From JAVVHE01 sp038238915 (GTDB taxonomy: Bacteria > Pseudomonadota > Alphaproteobacteria > Sphingomonadales > Sphingomonadaceae): a DNA stretch of 64,000 bases. Location: contig JBBSFH010000002.1 in NCBI GenBank assembly GCA_038238915.1, positions 124,001 to 188,000 of the forward strand, read 5' to 3'. The notes under the pieces were generated by a model that made no database searches, was not told the origin of the DNA, and worked only from the letters and a program-made list of their open reading frames with translations. Shown here piece after piece: positions 8,133 to 17,529 of this stretch; within the stretch, counting starts at the first letter, position 1, and each line of letters starts with the position of its first letter. The position numbers and the translations under genes are program-made.

Positions 8133-9721
8133 CAATGTCCTCCTGCCTCGCCACTTTTGCCGGGGCGCAGCAGCAACGTGAACGGCGCCACGATCAGCAC
8201 GAACACCATGAGGTTATGGTACACGTCGAGGAACGCCAGCGTTTGTGCTTGCCGCAGCGCCTGCGCATACAGCGTGCCGACCGCGCTGCCCGTGCCCTGC
8301 CCGACCGATCGGAGCGCGGTTTCCACGTTCGCCAGTGCGCCCGCGTAATTGTCGTTCAGCGGCTGCAATTGCTCGACCAACCGCGATTGATGCACCTGCG
8401 CCTGATCGGCGAGCGTGGTCTGCGCATAGCTGATGCCGAACGTCCCCCCCAGATTGCGCGCGACATTGAGCAGCGAGGACGCCTGGTTCGACTGCCCCGG
8501 CTTCAGGCCGACATAAGCCGCCGCCGTCACCGTCACGAACAGGAAGGGCAGCCCCATCGCCTGGTACAGGCGCGAAAGCGAGGCGTCGCCGAACGCGATC
8601 TCGCTATTCTGGTGGCTGAGGTTCCATAGCGCGAACGCCTGCACGAGCAGTGCTGGAAACAGGATGAAGCGCGCGGGCAGCTTGCCCGCGAGCAGCCCCG
8701 CCACCGGCATGACCACCAGCGATGCGATGCCGCCGATGGTCAGCGCGCGGCCCGCCTGCGTCGCGGTATAGCCCAGAACCTGCTGGAGGAACTGCGGGAT
8801 CAGCTGCGTCGATCCGTACAGGACTACGCCGATCACCAGCATCACCATCACGGTGATCGTGAAGTTGCGGTTGGCGAACAGGCGCAGGTTGACGATCGGA
8901 TCCTTGTGGTTGAGCTCCCAGATCACGAGTGCCACCAGCGAAGTCACCGCGATCGCGGTCGTCGCCACGATCGTCGAGCTTGCGAACCAGTCTTCGCGCA
9001 GGCCCCGATCGAGCGTCAGCTCGAGACAGCCCAGCCCGAGTGCGACGAGCGCGAACCCCACATAATCAACGCGCAGCCCGCCGCTGAGCTTCGCGCGCCG
9101 CTCGCGTTCGAGCACCGGCGGATCGACCATGAAATGCTGCACAAGGAATAGCGAGGCCACGCCCACGGGCACGTTGATCAGGAAAATCCAGTGCCAGCTG
9201 AAATTATCGGTGATCCACCCGCCGAGCGTCGGCCCGAGCGTGGGGGCGACCACCACCACGAGCGCATAGGCCGCGAACGCCGCGCCACGCTTCGAGGGCG
9301 GGAACGTATCCGCGAGAATCGATTGTTCGGACGGTGCCAGCCCGCCACCGCCGATCCCCTGCAGGATGCGCGCGAGGATCAGCACGTTGATATTGGGCGC
9401 CAGCCCGCACAGCAGCGAAGCGCCGGTGAACAGCGCCACCGAGAGCATGTAATAGCGCTTGCGACCGATCGTATCGGCGAGCCAGCCCGAGATCGGGATC
9501 ACGATCGCGTTGGCGACCAGATAGCTCGTCACGATCCACGTCGCCTCGTCGGGAGAGACCGAGAGCGCGCCGCCGATGTTGAGCAGGCTTACGTTTGCAA
9601 TCGCGGTATCGAGCACTTCCATGAAGGTCGCCAGACTGATCACGCCCACGATCAGCCACGCCGAACGCTGCCCTGCAGCCGACCTTGCGGGCGTCCACCC
9701 GGCATCCGCCGCCTTCGCCAT
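8132..9721 (-). CDS. DHA2 family multidrug MFS transporter (EmrB-like)
   Basis: 529-residue inner-membrane proton antiporter of the 14-helix DHA2 (EmrB/QacA) family. The start is the ATG at 9721 (MAKAADAGWTPARS), 2 bp after the EmrA-like stop; the frame stays open upstream but without sense. Seen: the motif C region FMEVLDTAIANVSL in helix 1, motif A in GWLADTIGRKRYY (loop 2-3) and many hydrophobic helices across the chain. It forms a tripartite pump with the membrane-fusion protein and the OprM-like channel, and is probably repressed by the divergent TetR protein. Confidence 0.94.
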   Translation of the reverse strand: MAKAADAGWTPARSAAGQRSAWLIVGVISLATFMEVLDTAIANVSLLNIGGALSVSPDEATWIVTSYLVANAIVIPISGWLADTIGRKRYYMLSVALFTGASLLCGLAPNINVLILARILQGIGGGGLAPSEQSILADTFPPSKRGAAFAAYALVVVVAPTLGPTLGGWITDNFSWHWIFLINVPVGVASLFLVQHFMVDPPVLERERRAKLSGGLRVDYVGFALVALGLGCLELTLDRGLREDWFASSTIVATTAIAVTSLVALVIWELNHKDPIVNLRLFANRNFTITVMVMLVIGVVLYGSTQLIPQFLQQVLGYTATQAGRALTIGGIASLVVMPVAGLLAGKLPARFILFPALLVQAFALWNLSHQNSEIAFGDASLSRLYQAMGLPFLFVTVTAAAYVGLKPGQSNQASSLLNVARNLGGTFGISYAQTTLADQAQVHQSRLVEQLQPLNDNYAGALANVETALRSVGQGTGSAVGTLYAQALRQAQTLAFLDVYHNLMVFVLIVAPFTLLLRPGKSGEAGGH

Positions 9722-9723
9722 CG

Positions 9724-10932
9724 CTAGCGAACCTTGACGCGCGGGCTCACCGACATGCCCGGCCCGATCGGGTAGGCGATCGGATCGGGTCGATCGAACG
9801 CGATCCTGACGGGGATGCGCTGCACGACCTTGACGAAATTGCCCGTGGCATTCTCGGGCGGCAGCACCTGGAACGCCTGCCCCGCACCGCGCTGGAAGCT
9901 CTCGATATGGCCCTCGAAATGAACCTGCGGCAGCGCGTCGACCTTGATGTCCACATGCTGGCCAACCTTCATTCCTGCGAGCTGCGTCTCCTTGAAGTTC
10001 GCGGTGACCCACATCTGATCGGGCACGATCGCCATGATCTGCGTGCCCGGCGACACATAGGAGCCGATATTCGCGGTGCGGCTGGCGATGTGCCCCGATA
10101 CGCTCGCGACGAGGCGCAGATTGTTCAGCGTCACCTGCGCGCTCGCCTGCCGCGCCTTCGCTTCGCGCACGCCCGCCTGCGCGGCGCGGACATTGGCCTG
10201 TGCCGCGAGGAGTTGCCGCCGCGCCACTGCCGTATTGGCGCCCGCGTTCGATGCGGCGGCGCGCGCGGCGAGGATTTGCGCGTCCGCCACCTGCGCGGCG
10301 GCGCGCGCCTGATCGATCATGGTCGCCGCGATCGCAGCCGCATTCTCGCGCCGCGCCGCCTCGTAACGTGCCAGATCCTTGCGCGCCTTGATCGCATCCG
10401 CGCTCGGCACGCCGATATTGGCGATCTGCTGGCGCCGCGTCGCTTCGGCCGCGAGGATGCTCGCGCGCACCTGCTCGCGCTGCGCCTCCGCCTGCGCCAG
10501 CGCGCTCTCCGCCTGCGCCACGCTCGCTCCGGCCTGCGCGAACTGGGTGCGCGGCCCGGCGGGCTCGATCACCGCGAGCAGATCGCCCTTGTTCACATGC
10601 GCATTGTCCACCGCAGGCACCGATTGGAGGATGCCCGCAATCTGCGGTGCGACGCGCACGATATGCGCGTCGACGAACGCGTCGTCGGTAGATTCATACT
10701 GGCGCGCGCTCTGGTAATAGAGAAATCCGCCGACGATCAGCGCGGCGAGCACCAGCAGCCCCACCCAGAAGATCGGCTTCTTCGTGATAGGCTTTTTTGG
10801 CGCGGGCTCGATGCCCTTCGCCTTGTCGTCGAGCAGCGGCAGATGGATCGGCGGCCGCGCGGCCGCCTCGGCGACGAAGTCCGGTTCGGGCGCGCTGTCG
10901 GCGTGCGGGAATGGCCCGTGATCGTCTCGCAT
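9724..10932 (-). CDS. HlyD/EmrA family membrane-fusion protein
   Basis: 402-residue periplasmic adaptor of the efflux pump. It has a cytoplasmic N-terminus rich in Asp/Pro, one membrane anchor (about residues 52-72, IFWVGLLVLAALIVGGFLYY), a first half of the lipoyl domain (STDDAFVDAHIVRVAPQIAG), a long alanine-rich coiled-coil hairpin, and the second lipoyl half and beta-barrel (GHIASRTANIGSYVSPG). It is the first gene of the leftward operon; the ATG at 10932 faces the tetR gene. Confidence 0.94.
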   Translation of the reverse strand: MRDDHGPFPHADSAPEPDFVAEAAARPPIHLPLLDDKAKGIEPAPKKPITKKPIFWVGLLVLAALIVGGFLYYQSARQYESTDDAFVDAHIVRVAPQIAGILQSVPAVDNAHVNKGDLLAVIEPAGPRTQFAQAGASVAQAESALAQAEAQREQVRASILAAEATRRQQIANIGVPSADAIKARKDLARYEAARRENAAAIAATMIDQARAAAQVADAQILAARAAASNAGANTAVARRQLLAAQANVRAAQAGVREAKARQASAQVTLNNLRLVASVSGHIASRTANIGSYVSPGTQIMAIVPDQMWVTANFKETQLAGMKVGQHVDIKVDALPQVHFEGHIESFQRGAGQAFQVLPPENATGNFVKVVQRIPVRIAFDRPDPIAYPIGPGMSVSPRVKVR

Positions 10933-10964
10933 ACGTCGCGCTCCTCGAAGATCGAGTTCGCATA

Positions 10965-11006
10965 CGCAATCGTTCAGCCATTTGCAAGCTACTTTGCGCG
11001 ATTGCG
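10965..11006. promoter_or_regulatory. Candidate TetR operator in the emrA/tetR divergent promoter
   Basis: The 154-bp gap between the divergent efflux operon and its regulator holds an inverted repeat CGCAATCG (10965-10972) / CGATTGCG (10999-11006) and, between the arms, a smaller palindrome GCAA-N6-TTGC (10984-10997). Such symmetry between a TetR gene and its target is the usual operator arrangement; the precise site is inference. Confidence 0.4.
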
Positions 11007-11086
11007 GAGTTGTGATAGAGTGAATGACGGGATGCGGCGATTACGCGCGGCACCGTACTGAACACGACCGTATGGGTAAGGGGTGG

Positions 11087-11731
11087 ATGATGCTGATCGA
11101 AAAGACCGTCGAGCGCGCGCTTGGCGGTCGTCCCAAGGATGCCGAAAAGCGCGCCGCGATTGTCGCGGCCGCGCGCGCGATATTCTTCGAGCGCGGGTTC
11201 GAGCCTGCCTCGATCGAGGAGATCGCCGCCGGGGCGCACGTCTCCAAGGTTACCGTCTACAGCCACTTCGGCGACAAGGAGACGCTGCTCGAAGCGGTGA
11301 TCCGCGCCGAGGCCGCGCAGATCGAACAGGGCCTGCTCCGCCCGCAGGCGCGCGGTCTGCCGCTCCCGGATGTGCTGAACACACTCGGCGAAACGCTGCT
11401 CGGCTTTCTGACCGCGCCCGATATGGAGGCGTGCGATCGCCTGCTCTGCGTGACCGCCGCGCGACACCCCGCACTCGCGCGGCGCTTCTACGAGGCCGGT
11501 CCCGGACATGTGCACCGTCAGCTCGCGCGCGTGCTCGAAGCCGGGATGGCGCGCGGCGAGATCGGCGCGGACGATCCTGCGCGCGCCGCCGAGGATTTGA
11601 TGGGCCTGTGGAAAGGCATGCTGCCGGTCGAGCGCCGGTTCGGCGTCCACCGCGAATTCGGCACCGCCGAGCTCGCCACGCGCGTGCGGCGCGGGACCAT
11701 GCTTTTCCTGAAGGCGCACGCGCCGGGTTAG
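11087..11731 (+). CDS. TetR/AcrR family repressor of the efflux operon
   Basis: About 214 residues. I place the start at ATGATG (11087/11090) because AAGGGG (11078-11083) gives a good ribosome-binding site; an ATG at 11072 is also possible. The N-terminal HTH is clear: AIVAAARAIFFERGFEPASIEEIA...VSKVTVYSHFGDKETLL. The C-terminal domain resembles the AefR/TetR_C ligand-binding helices. Divergent to the emrA-emrB-oprM-like operon, it is most likely its local, ligand-released repressor. Confidence 0.88.
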   Translation: MMLIEKTVERALGGRPKDAEKRAAIVAAARAIFFERGFEPASIEEIAAGAHVSKVTVYSHFGDKETLLEAVIRAEAAQIEQGLLRPQARGLPLPDVLNTLGETLLGFLTAPDMEACDRLLCVTAARHPALARRFYEAGPGHVHRQLARVLEAGMARGEIGADDPARAAEDLMGLWKGMLPVERRFGVHREFGTAELATRVRRGTMLFLKAHAPG

Positions 11732-11797
11732 GACTGAGAGCGCCACCGCGCCCGCCCTTGCGCCCGCCCGCGCCCACGTCTATCGCGCCCATTCGGT

Positions 11798-11874
11798 CGG
11801 GGCGTGGCGCAGCCCGGTAGCGCATTAGACTGGGGGTCTAAGGGTCGCAGGTTCGAATCCTGTCGCCCCGACCA
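11798..11874 (+). tRNA. tRNA-Pro (anticodon GGG)
   Basis: A complete cloverleaf can be drawn: acceptor CGGGGCG/CGCCCCG, D-arm with AGCCCGGTAGCGC, anticodon stem TTAGA/TCTAA with loop CTGGGGG (anticodon GGG at loop positions 3-5), T-arm GCAGG-TTCGAAT-CCTGT, discriminator A and an encoded CCA. It lies at the left edge of the region with foreign-looking composition, a common position for genomic islands, but no integrase or repeated 3' end was found. Confidence 0.96.
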
Positions 11875-12015
11875 GAATTGAGTTTCGAGGCATTCCGGGC
11901 GATCTCAGCTGCCTCGCAAGTCATTGAAATCGCGCACAAAACAGATTCTTGGACGGCCCAATCCGTTTCAAGGGGTTTCGTTGGGACGCGGCATTCGTCG
12001 TGCGATCGTCAGACA

Positions 12016-14697
12016 TCAATTATCAGACGTCGACATTCCCAAGCGGATGCCCTGTTCGACGGCAGCCTTGCGACTATCGACGCCCAGCTTTCGCATGATG
12101 TTCTTCAGGTGCCACTTTACCGTCTCCGGAGTAAGGTGGATCTGGCGAGCGATTTCCTTGTTCGAGCGGCTGCGGCTGACGCCGGTCAGCACATCGATCT
12201 CGCGCGACGTCAGCACAGAGAACAGCGTTGGCGACACGTCTGCGGCCAAACCCAAGTTTCGACCCTGCACCGTCGTCCCGATCTGGTCGCGAAGGAACAG
12301 CAGCTGGTTCTGAAGCCCGAGCCGGGGTTCCGCGTCGATCAGCTTGGCGAACTGCGTCTCGCTGAGCAGATCGATGATCGTGCGCCCGAAACCTCTTGCG
12401 ATGGCATCGGTGACAATTCCCTGATGTTCCGGGCTCGGCTCGGGCTCGAGGTGCATGGCGAGCAGCGCGCTGGTGAGCCTCATCTCAGCGCTACCAACCC
12501 GGCTCGCAAGCACGGCGTAGCGTTCGGCCACTTCGCGCGCGCGCGCGGTGTCGCCTGCGGCAAGCGCGAGCATCAATCGCGGCTTCGCGAGGATCGTGAA
12601 CGTGCGAGCATCGAGGCCCAGTGGCTCGGCAAGGGCAGCTTCCTCGCGCGATCGGGGCAGAATGTCGTCGAGGTCGGTCGTCTGCAGCAGGCCAAGCCGA
12701 AGCCGCTCGACCGCGCATTGTGCGAGCAGTCGCCGCCAGCCGCGTTCGTGGCCGAGCAGCTCGACATGATCGATCAGCCGGGCTGCCTCAACCGACTGGC
12801 CCTCGATCACCGCGACACGCACTGCGACCTGATAGGCGTTGATGACCGCTTCGTGGTAACAGGCTTCATCGATCACGCCGAGTCGGCCGGCAAGCGTCGC
12901 CCTGGCTTCGGCGATAGCGTCGCGCTCGTATAAACTGCGCGCGAGAAAGGACGCGACGAGCACAGCCGACGGAGATTCGCGACCCGCCAACCTCTCGGCG
13001 AGATCGACCCCGTCACGGAACGTCCGCTCGGCCTCGGCCAGCTGACCCTGTTGACGATACGCAAGTCCGACAATGGTATGGCGATAGGCGGTGGTGAACA
13101 GTTGTTCGCTACGCATCGCCTGCAGTTGCGCCGGCCGGAGGATTTCGCCCGCCGCACGGTAGTCGCCGCGGCCCAGTTCGCAGAACGCGGCTGCGTTGCG
13201 CACCGCCCGGGCGGTAAAGCTCGTCTCCGCGACCGGCCGTTCGAGAAACGTCCGGCCGCGCGCCAATGCGGCATCTATGCGGTCCTCACAGACCGCAAGG
13301 AAGATGGTTTCGAGGCCAGCAAGCTCGATCAGATACAAGGCTCGCTGTGTCACATCATCGAGCGCAGCGACCTGTCCACCGAGGTCGTCGATCAGCTTGC
13401 GGGCCTGGGGCCGCAGGCTAAGCGTCAAAGCCCACGCCTGTGCAACCCGCAGCGGGATGTGCCGCGCGACTTCCGCGTCGGGAATCTGTGATATCCAGTT
13501 GAGCAGACCGAGAATGTCAGAGCGCTCGACCATAGACATCGCGACGGTCGACAGGAGTTCGGCAGCGCGGCCGGTCTCGCCGGCATCGAGCGCATGGCGG
13601 ACGGCCTCCGGCGTGCGGCCGTGGTCCGCGAACCAGCGACTGGCCGCCCCGTGCAGCTGCTGCGGCAGCGCGGGATCGTCCTCGCGCAGCTTGGTGGCGA
13701 GGAACTCGCGGAACACGGGATGGATGCGGAAGCACGAGCCGGCGTCGTCGAGGCGCTGGATGAACAAATTCTGGTCGGCCAGCCACGCCAGGATGCGTCG
13801 GGTGTCGCCGTCACCCGCGAGGGTCGCGCATAGATCGGGGGTCAAGGTCTCGACGACCGAGCAGCGCGTCAGAAATCGCCTCGAGGCCGCGGTAAGGTGC
13901 TGGAATATGTTTTCATCGAGATAGTCGCCGAGCCAGCCGGCACCGTGCCCGACGAGGCCGATGTCATCGAGCGCGTCGCGATTATTTCGCAGCGCCGCAG
14001 AGCCGATGCGCAACCCGGTGATCCAGCCAGCCATCGCGTCGTTGAGCCTCGCGACTTCGTCGCGCGCGAGAAGCGGCCCGCTTCCGTCGAGCAATTGGCA
14101 GGCCTCGTCCTCGCGTAGCCGCAGATCGTCGATGCCGATGCGCAATAGGCCACCATGGGCGTCAAGATATGCCAGCGGCAAAGCCGGCTGGACCTGGCAA
14201 GCGGCAACGATGTGCAGGTTTTCCGGGCAGTGGAGCAGGATGTAGTTGACGAACTGGAGCAAGTGGGGATCGTTCAGCTTGTCGAAGTCGTCGAGGAACA
14301 GCACCAATGGGCGCGCCTGGTCGTGGACAGCGTTTATGCAATAGGCGGCCAATGACTGTGGCGGGATCAGGCCGTCTGAGGCCAGCGGGACATCGCTCTG
14401 AAGCGGTTCGAGGATGGCACACAACAGGTAGCTGATCGCGCGGCTCGCATCATTGTCGTCGCGCTCGAACGACACCCAGCCGGTAAGGCAGCCCTGGGCT
14501 GCGAAGGCGTTGTGCCAGTTGCTGCATAACGTGGATTTGCCGTAACCATGAGGCGCTCGGACAAGACACAGACTGTGCGCCAATACGCCACTCATCAGCG
14601 CGCGTTGTCGGTCGAGCGCAACCGCGCGTGGAGGAAGTCGGGGCGGCGCAAGCTTGGTCCGCGTTAGCGGTTCGGCGGCCGCTGCCGACATCTCCAT
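12016..14697 (-). CDS. MalT-like (LAL) LuxR-family ATP-dependent regulator
   Basis: About 893 residues, the size of MalT/LAL regulators. An N-terminal STAND ATPase has the Walker A motif PHGYGKSTL (about residues 49-57) and the Walker B-like LVLFLDDFDKL. Long TPR-like helical repeats fill the centre, and a C-terminal LuxR helix-turn-helix follows (LTSREIDVLTGVSRSRSNKE and ETVKWHLKNIMRKLGV). I chose the ATG at 14697; a GTG at 14718 and an ATG at 14691 are alternatives, with no clear ribosome-binding site for any. It is divergent from the TonB receptor and the carboxylase operon, so it probably senses the catabolic substrate and activates them. Confidence 0.88.
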   Translation of the reverse strand: MEMSAAAAEPLTRTKLAPPRLPPRAVALDRQRALMSGVLAHSLCLVRAPHGYGKSTLCSNWHNAFAAQGCLTGWVSFERDDNDASRAISYLLCAILEPLQSDVPLASDGLIPPQSLAAYCINAVHDQARPLVLFLDDFDKLNDPHLLQFVNYILLHCPENLHIVAACQVQPALPLAYLDAHGGLLRIGIDDLRLREDEACQLLDGSGPLLARDEVARLNDAMAGWITGLRIGSAALRNNRDALDDIGLVGHGAGWLGDYLDENIFQHLTAASRRFLTRCSVVETLTPDLCATLAGDGDTRRILAWLADQNLFIQRLDDAGSCFRIHPVFREFLATKLREDDPALPQQLHGAASRWFADHGRTPEAVRHALDAGETGRAAELLSTVAMSMVERSDILGLLNWISQIPDAEVARHIPLRVAQAWALTLSLRPQARKLIDDLGGQVAALDDVTQRALYLIELAGLETIFLAVCEDRIDAALARGRTFLERPVAETSFTARAVRNAAAFCELGRGDYRAAGEILRPAQLQAMRSEQLFTTAYRHTIVGLAYRQQGQLAEAERTFRDGVDLAERLAGRESPSAVLVASFLARSLYERDAIAEARATLAGRLGVIDEACYHEAVINAYQVAVRVAVIEGQSVEAARLIDHVELLGHERGWRRLLAQCAVERLRLGLLQTTDLDDILPRSREEAALAEPLGLDARTFTILAKPRLMLALAAGDTARAREVAERYAVLASRVGSAEMRLTSALLAMHLEPEPSPEHQGIVTDAIARGFGRTIIDLLSETQFAKLIDAEPRLGLQNQLLFLRDQIGTTVQGRNLGLAADVSPTLFSVLTSREIDVLTGVSRSRSNKEIARQIHLTPETVKWHLKNIMRKLGVDSRKAAVEQGIRLGMSTSDN

Positions 14698-14787
14698 CCG
14701 GACTGCTGCCGCACGCACGCGCCGTCTTGCCCCCTACATTGGTGTAAGCAATGTGCCGACCATGGCTGGCGAGTGCAAGGCTCCACA

Positions 14788-14826
14788 CCCCCCCGTTGCC
14801 CCCCCGTTGCCCCCCCGTTGCCCCCC
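14788..14826. repeat. C7-GTTG tandem repeat (G-rich on the minus strand)
   Basis: Four runs of C (7, 7, 7 and 6) are separated by GTTG, giving an 11-bp unit repeated about 3.5 times in the gap between the MalT-like regulator and the TonB receptor. On the minus strand this gives four G-runs with short spacers, able to form a G-quadruplex. It lies within the 5' leader region of both genes. Confidence 0.9.
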
Positions 14827-14916
14827 ACCGCCGCCGCTGGCGCCGGACCACCTGTGCGTCCTAGCCTGCAATGTCAGCAAGGCCGCAAGAACGGCCACTG
14901 CCAACGGGGAGTGCAT

Positions 14917-17525
14917 ATGGCGAATTCGCATCATTTGAGCAGCTGCGCCGTTGGCGTCGTCGCCCTGTTGTCTGCGGCGGCGCCCGCCAATGGGCAAAAC
15001 GTCGCGCCCGCAGCACCAGCCCAAGGTACCGCGGCGGCGGTGGAGCAAAAGGGGCTCGACGAGATTATCGTCACCGCCCAGAAGCGGTCGCAAAATCTTC
15101 AGGATGTACCGCTGGCAGTGTCGGCGATCAGCAGCGACTCGCTGAAGGCGCGTGGAATTACCAATACCACCGATTTGTTCGGTGCATTGCCGAGCTTGCA
15201 GGTAACGACGCCGTACGGCAAGACCCAGCCCAACTTCTCGTTGCGCGGCGTTTCGGTGGCAAACGAGTTCACCGCGTCCACGGCGTCGCCGGTCGGGGTG
15301 TATGTCGACGAGGTCTACCAAAGCTTCCGTGCCAGCCACGGTCAGCAACTCTACGACCTTGACCGGGTCGAGGTGCTGCGTGGACCGCAGGGCACATTGT
15401 ACGGGCGCAACACGACCGGCGGCGCGATCAGCTTCTTCACCAAGAGGCCCGAACTCAATGGTATCCATGGCAGCGCGACACTCGGCTATGGCAACTACAA
15501 CACCAAAACCGGCGAGGCAGTTCTCGATCTCGGCATCAAGCCGGACGTGTTCGGCATCCGTTTCGCGGGGACCATCTCAGACGGGGACGGCTGGCAGTAT
15601 AATCCTACCCAAGGCCGCCATGTCGGCACAACCAGAAATATCGGTGGCCGGGTTTCACTCCGCTGGAAGCCGACGTCCGACCTCGATATCAATTTCAAGG
15701 TCTATGGTGCGCGCGACAATCCGCTGGCGCCTAATCCTTATGCCATCGGGCAGCTTGCTGGCGGCGCGACGCGCTCGGCTATTCGCGCTTCGATCCGTTG
15801 CAAAACGGAGGTCGCCCGCTTGGTCGCGATGAGGTGGCAGCGGATACCGGCGGTAACTACTTCACTTCGGATGTCGGCACCTCGCTGAGTATCGATTACA
15901 AGATAAATCCGCATATCTCTGTGTCGTCTATTACCGGCTATGACTATGGGGTCTACCGGACTTCACCATTTGACTGCGATGGATCGCCGAACAGCGTCTG
16001 TTCTCTACGATATTACTCCAACAGCAATAACTTCAATCAAGATTTCCGCGTCAATCTTAAGGCCAAAAAGATCAATCTTATCGTTGGAGCCTATTACGGA
16101 ATCGACAAGGTCGAGACGCATAATCAGCCCGACTTCTTTGGCGTGCTGCGGCCTATCCTGCTTGGTGCGGGCCTGCCGCCGACATTCAGCAACCCGGCAA
16201 TCGCAACCGCGGATTCGATCCGTGTGTTGCCCGCTTTTGCCCTGAATCCGGCGCTGACGCCGACCAGTCCCGGATTCTGCGCGCCCGTCACGGTAAACCC
16301 CGGCGGCTTCCTCGACGCACGCTCACTGATCGCGTTGCTGACCGACATATCGGTAAACAATTCCGGCGGCGGAGGCTTCGGCGGTGCCTATTCGGCGGGC
16401 TGCCGCGGCGCCGGTGCGCCGCCGTTCACCCCGATCCTTGGCGATCAGTTCTACAACGTGCGCCGCCCGTCGAAGGCGATTTATGCCGACGGCACTTGGG
16501 ACGTCACCAACAAGCTCTCCCTGAGTGCTGGCCTGCGATATACCTGGGACAAGGTCGTATATTACAACGGCCTGACGACGATCCGTGACCTTGGCGGGCA
16601 GAACATTGTCGCCAGCACCATTCCCTACAGCTTCCCCTACAATCCGACCCTGCCCCGCGTTAGCCAGGTCCGGGACGCCCAACGGCTGACCGGCCGGGCC
16701 AACGTCAGCTATCACTTCACCCGCGAGATCATGGGTTATGCCCAGTACAGCCGGGGATACCGCAGCGGCAGCTTCAACGGCCTCGCCTACCAGGGCACGA
16801 ACCAGGTTTATTACATCAATCCCGAACAGGTCGATGCTTATGAGGCGGGATTCAAGACACGACTGTTCGATCGTCGCGTCCAACTGAACGTCGCCGGCTT
16901 CTACTATAACTACAAGAACCAACAGTTTACGCAGGTGATCGGTGCCACGACCTTCACCCGATCGGGCAACGGTCGGCTATACGGCGGCGAGGCTGAATTG
17001 ACGGTCAAGGCGGCAGAGCATCTGCGCTTCGATGCGACGCTTGGCCTGCTCAATACGCGCTACAACGGCAACGTCATCGATCCGGCCAACCCAAGCAGCG
17101 CGACATTGCCGATCAACGGCAACCCGTTCCCCAACGCTCCGCCGACAACCTTCTCGGCGGGCTTCGACTGGGACGTCTACGCGCACGACCAAGCCAGGCT
17201 GACCCTGCGCGGCGATACATCCTATGAAGGTCGTTACTACTTCGATCCCTTCAAGAACTATGGGCAGACACCGTGCAACACTCCTGCGCCCGGCTTTAAT
17301 ATCCTGCAGGCTGGCGCGGCGATCGCTTGCGGCAATCCACCCTACTGGCTGTTTAACGCCCGGCTGACCTACGACACACCGCGGTATTCGGTGAGTGTCT
17401 GGGGCAAGAACCTCGGCGACAAATATTACTATACTTACGGACTCAACATCAACATCTTCAGTCTGGATTATCTCAACCGGGCGCAGCCACGCACCTTTGG
17501 TGTCGAAGCGAAGTTCAAGTTCTAG
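14917..17525 (+). pseudogene. TonB-dependent outer-membrane receptor, interrupted by a frameshift
   Basis: Substrate-specific TonB-dependent receptor of the sphingomonad catabolic type. The start is the ATG at 14917 with GGGGA six bases upstream and a signal peptide MANSHHLSSCAVGVVALLSA. The TonB box region (DEIIVTAQKR), plug (RVEVLRGPQGTLYGRNTTGG) and barrel are all recognisable, ending with aromatic F-K-F. At about 15765 the frame changes: the barrel segment continues in another frame as DALGYSRFDPLQNGGRPLGRD, so one base is missing (or two added). Without the shift the protein would be ~870 residues. Either a real null allele or a sequencing error. Confidence 0.85.
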
Positions 17526-17529
17526 TCCC

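Noticed and set aside
6609..8348. 579-residue plus-strand frame over the OprM-like gene
   Set aside because: Antisense shadow of a clear lipoprotein channel gene; Arg/His-rich translation without domains.
11862..11874. Attachment site duplicated from the tRNA-Pro 3' end
   Set aside because: I looked for the tRNA 3' end near the right island edge (31300-31500) and found no copy; no integrase gene is present in the window.
14788..14826. Short CRISPR-like array
   Set aside because: The units are 11 bp C-runs with GTTG, without unique spacers or cas genes.
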